DNA from: Vibrio sp. CAU 1672
GTDB lineage: Bacteria > Pseudomonadota > Gammaproteobacteria > Enterobacterales > Vibrionaceae
DNA length: 56,183 bases
Assembly: GCF_029223195.1 (NCBI RefSeq)
Contig: NZ_JARHUF010000027.1
Location: 1 to 56,183 of the forward strand
Direction: 5' to 3'
The first letter of the stretch is position 1. Each line of letters starts with the position of its first letter. The notes beneath the pieces are model-generated. The model worked only from the letters and a program-made list of their open reading frames with translations, was not told where the DNA came from and did not search any database. Made by a program: the position numbers and the translations under genes. This document shows, piece after piece, positions 55,955-56,183 of the stretch.

Positions 55955-56183
55955 TGACCCGTCCTGATATGGGTTGACACTTTTTAACTAAAACGCTCGA
56001 TGTACTTCATCGGGCGTTTTGTATTTCAAAGCCGTATGAGGCCTCATTTGATTATAGATATCTACGGATTCTGCTACCATTTTCCTCGCTTCTTCCAGAT
56101 CTTTCGGTTTCCTCAGTAAAAGTTCCATTTTGAGTATCCCATTTACGCGCTCTGCTAAAGCATTCTGATAACAGTCATACCCG
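55955..56183 (-). mobile_element. IS3-family insertion sequence, right end, cut by window edge
   Basis: The segment from 55955 to the window end holds the 3' part of a transposase gene on the minus strand, with a terminal sequence TGACCCGTCCTGATATGGG at the pmbA side. Read outward it ends in CA-3' as IS3-family ends do. The precise terminal repeat and target duplication cannot be confirmed because the other end is outside the window. Confidence 0.75.
55988..56183 (-). CDS. IS3-family transposase OrfB, C-terminal fragment
   Basis: The last 64 codons of a DDE transposase, running off the window. The minus-strand translation reads GYDCYQNALAERVNGILKME, in which the Glu of NALAERVNG is the third catalytic residue of the DDE triad, then KDLEEARKMVAESVDIYNQM and RPHTALKYKTPDEVHRAF before a TAG stop. 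Both stretches are typical of IS3-family OrfB integrase domains. No frameshift or stop is seen in the visible part, so the gene may be intact. Confidence 0.88.
   Translation of the reverse strand, partial: GYDCYQNALAERVNGILKMELLLRKPKDLEEARKMVAESVDIYNQMRPHTALKYKTPDEVHRAF

Overview
The window is chromosomal DNA from a gamma-proteobacterium, most likely a Vibrio or a close relative in the Vibrionaceae. The main reasons are the gene order metH, lysC, class V aminotransferase, pglL, uvrA, galU, qstR-like regulator, ssb, csrD and then a complete mannose-sensitive haemagglutinin (MSHA) type IV pilus locus running into mreBCD, and close protein similarity to Vibrio and E. coli orthologues. The species cannot be named from this sequence alone. 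Nearly all of it looks like conserved core genome. The only clearly mobile DNA is the end of an IS3-family element at the right edge.

Layout. (1) 1-533: distal end of an rRNA operon, 5S, tRNA-Thr(GGT), a second 5S, tRNA-Asp(GTC), with hairpin terminators. (2) 534-7619: metH with a tandem MetJ operator; lysC on the opposite strand with a lysine riboswitch; a PLP-dependent class V aminotransferase. (3) 7629-14089, minus strand: a PglL-type O-oligosaccharyltransferase, uvrA with a LexA box, galU, and a LuxR-family regulator matching QstR. (4) 14370-34692, plus strand: ssb, csrD, then mshI-J-K-L-M-N-E-G-F (machinery) and mshA, a miniature pilin-like gene, mshC-D-O-P-Q (pilins and adhesin-like protein). 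(5) 34841-45657: mreB, mreC, mreD, maf, rng, yhdP, a nitrilase-family amidase and tldD, probably largely co-transcribed. (6) 45715-55937: PIN-PhoH ATPase, rapA, an NRAMP-like transporter, rluA, a D-2-hydroxyacid dehydrogenase, yjgA/darP and pmbA (tldE). (7) 55955-56183: IS3-family transposase end.

How the genes fit together. The centre is a surface pilus system. MshE is the extension ATPase and carries the N-terminal c-di-GMP-binding module; MshG is the inner-membrane platform; MshI/J/K form an alignment complex; MshL is the secretin; MshM and MshN are accessory; MshA is the major pilin; MshC/D/O/P are minor pilins. A PglL oligosaccharyltransferase close by could glycosylate a pilin, but nothing in the sequence proves a substrate. 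The cell-shape (MreBCD), outer-membrane lipid transport (YhdP) and RNase G genes directly downstream are the usual neighbours. Both halves of the TldD/TldE peptide-maturation protease lie about 9 kb apart.

The items most worth a second look are: an 80-residue prepilin-like protein between mshA and mshC that keeps the pilin N-helix register but has no globular head; no separate mshB where one is often found; a LexA box built into the galU terminator; the lysine riboswitch and MetJ sites that put the two amino-acid genes under different feedback controls; two adjacent inverted repeats in a long mshA leader; and an NRAMP-family transporter lacking the canonical DPGN and MPH metal-site motifs.
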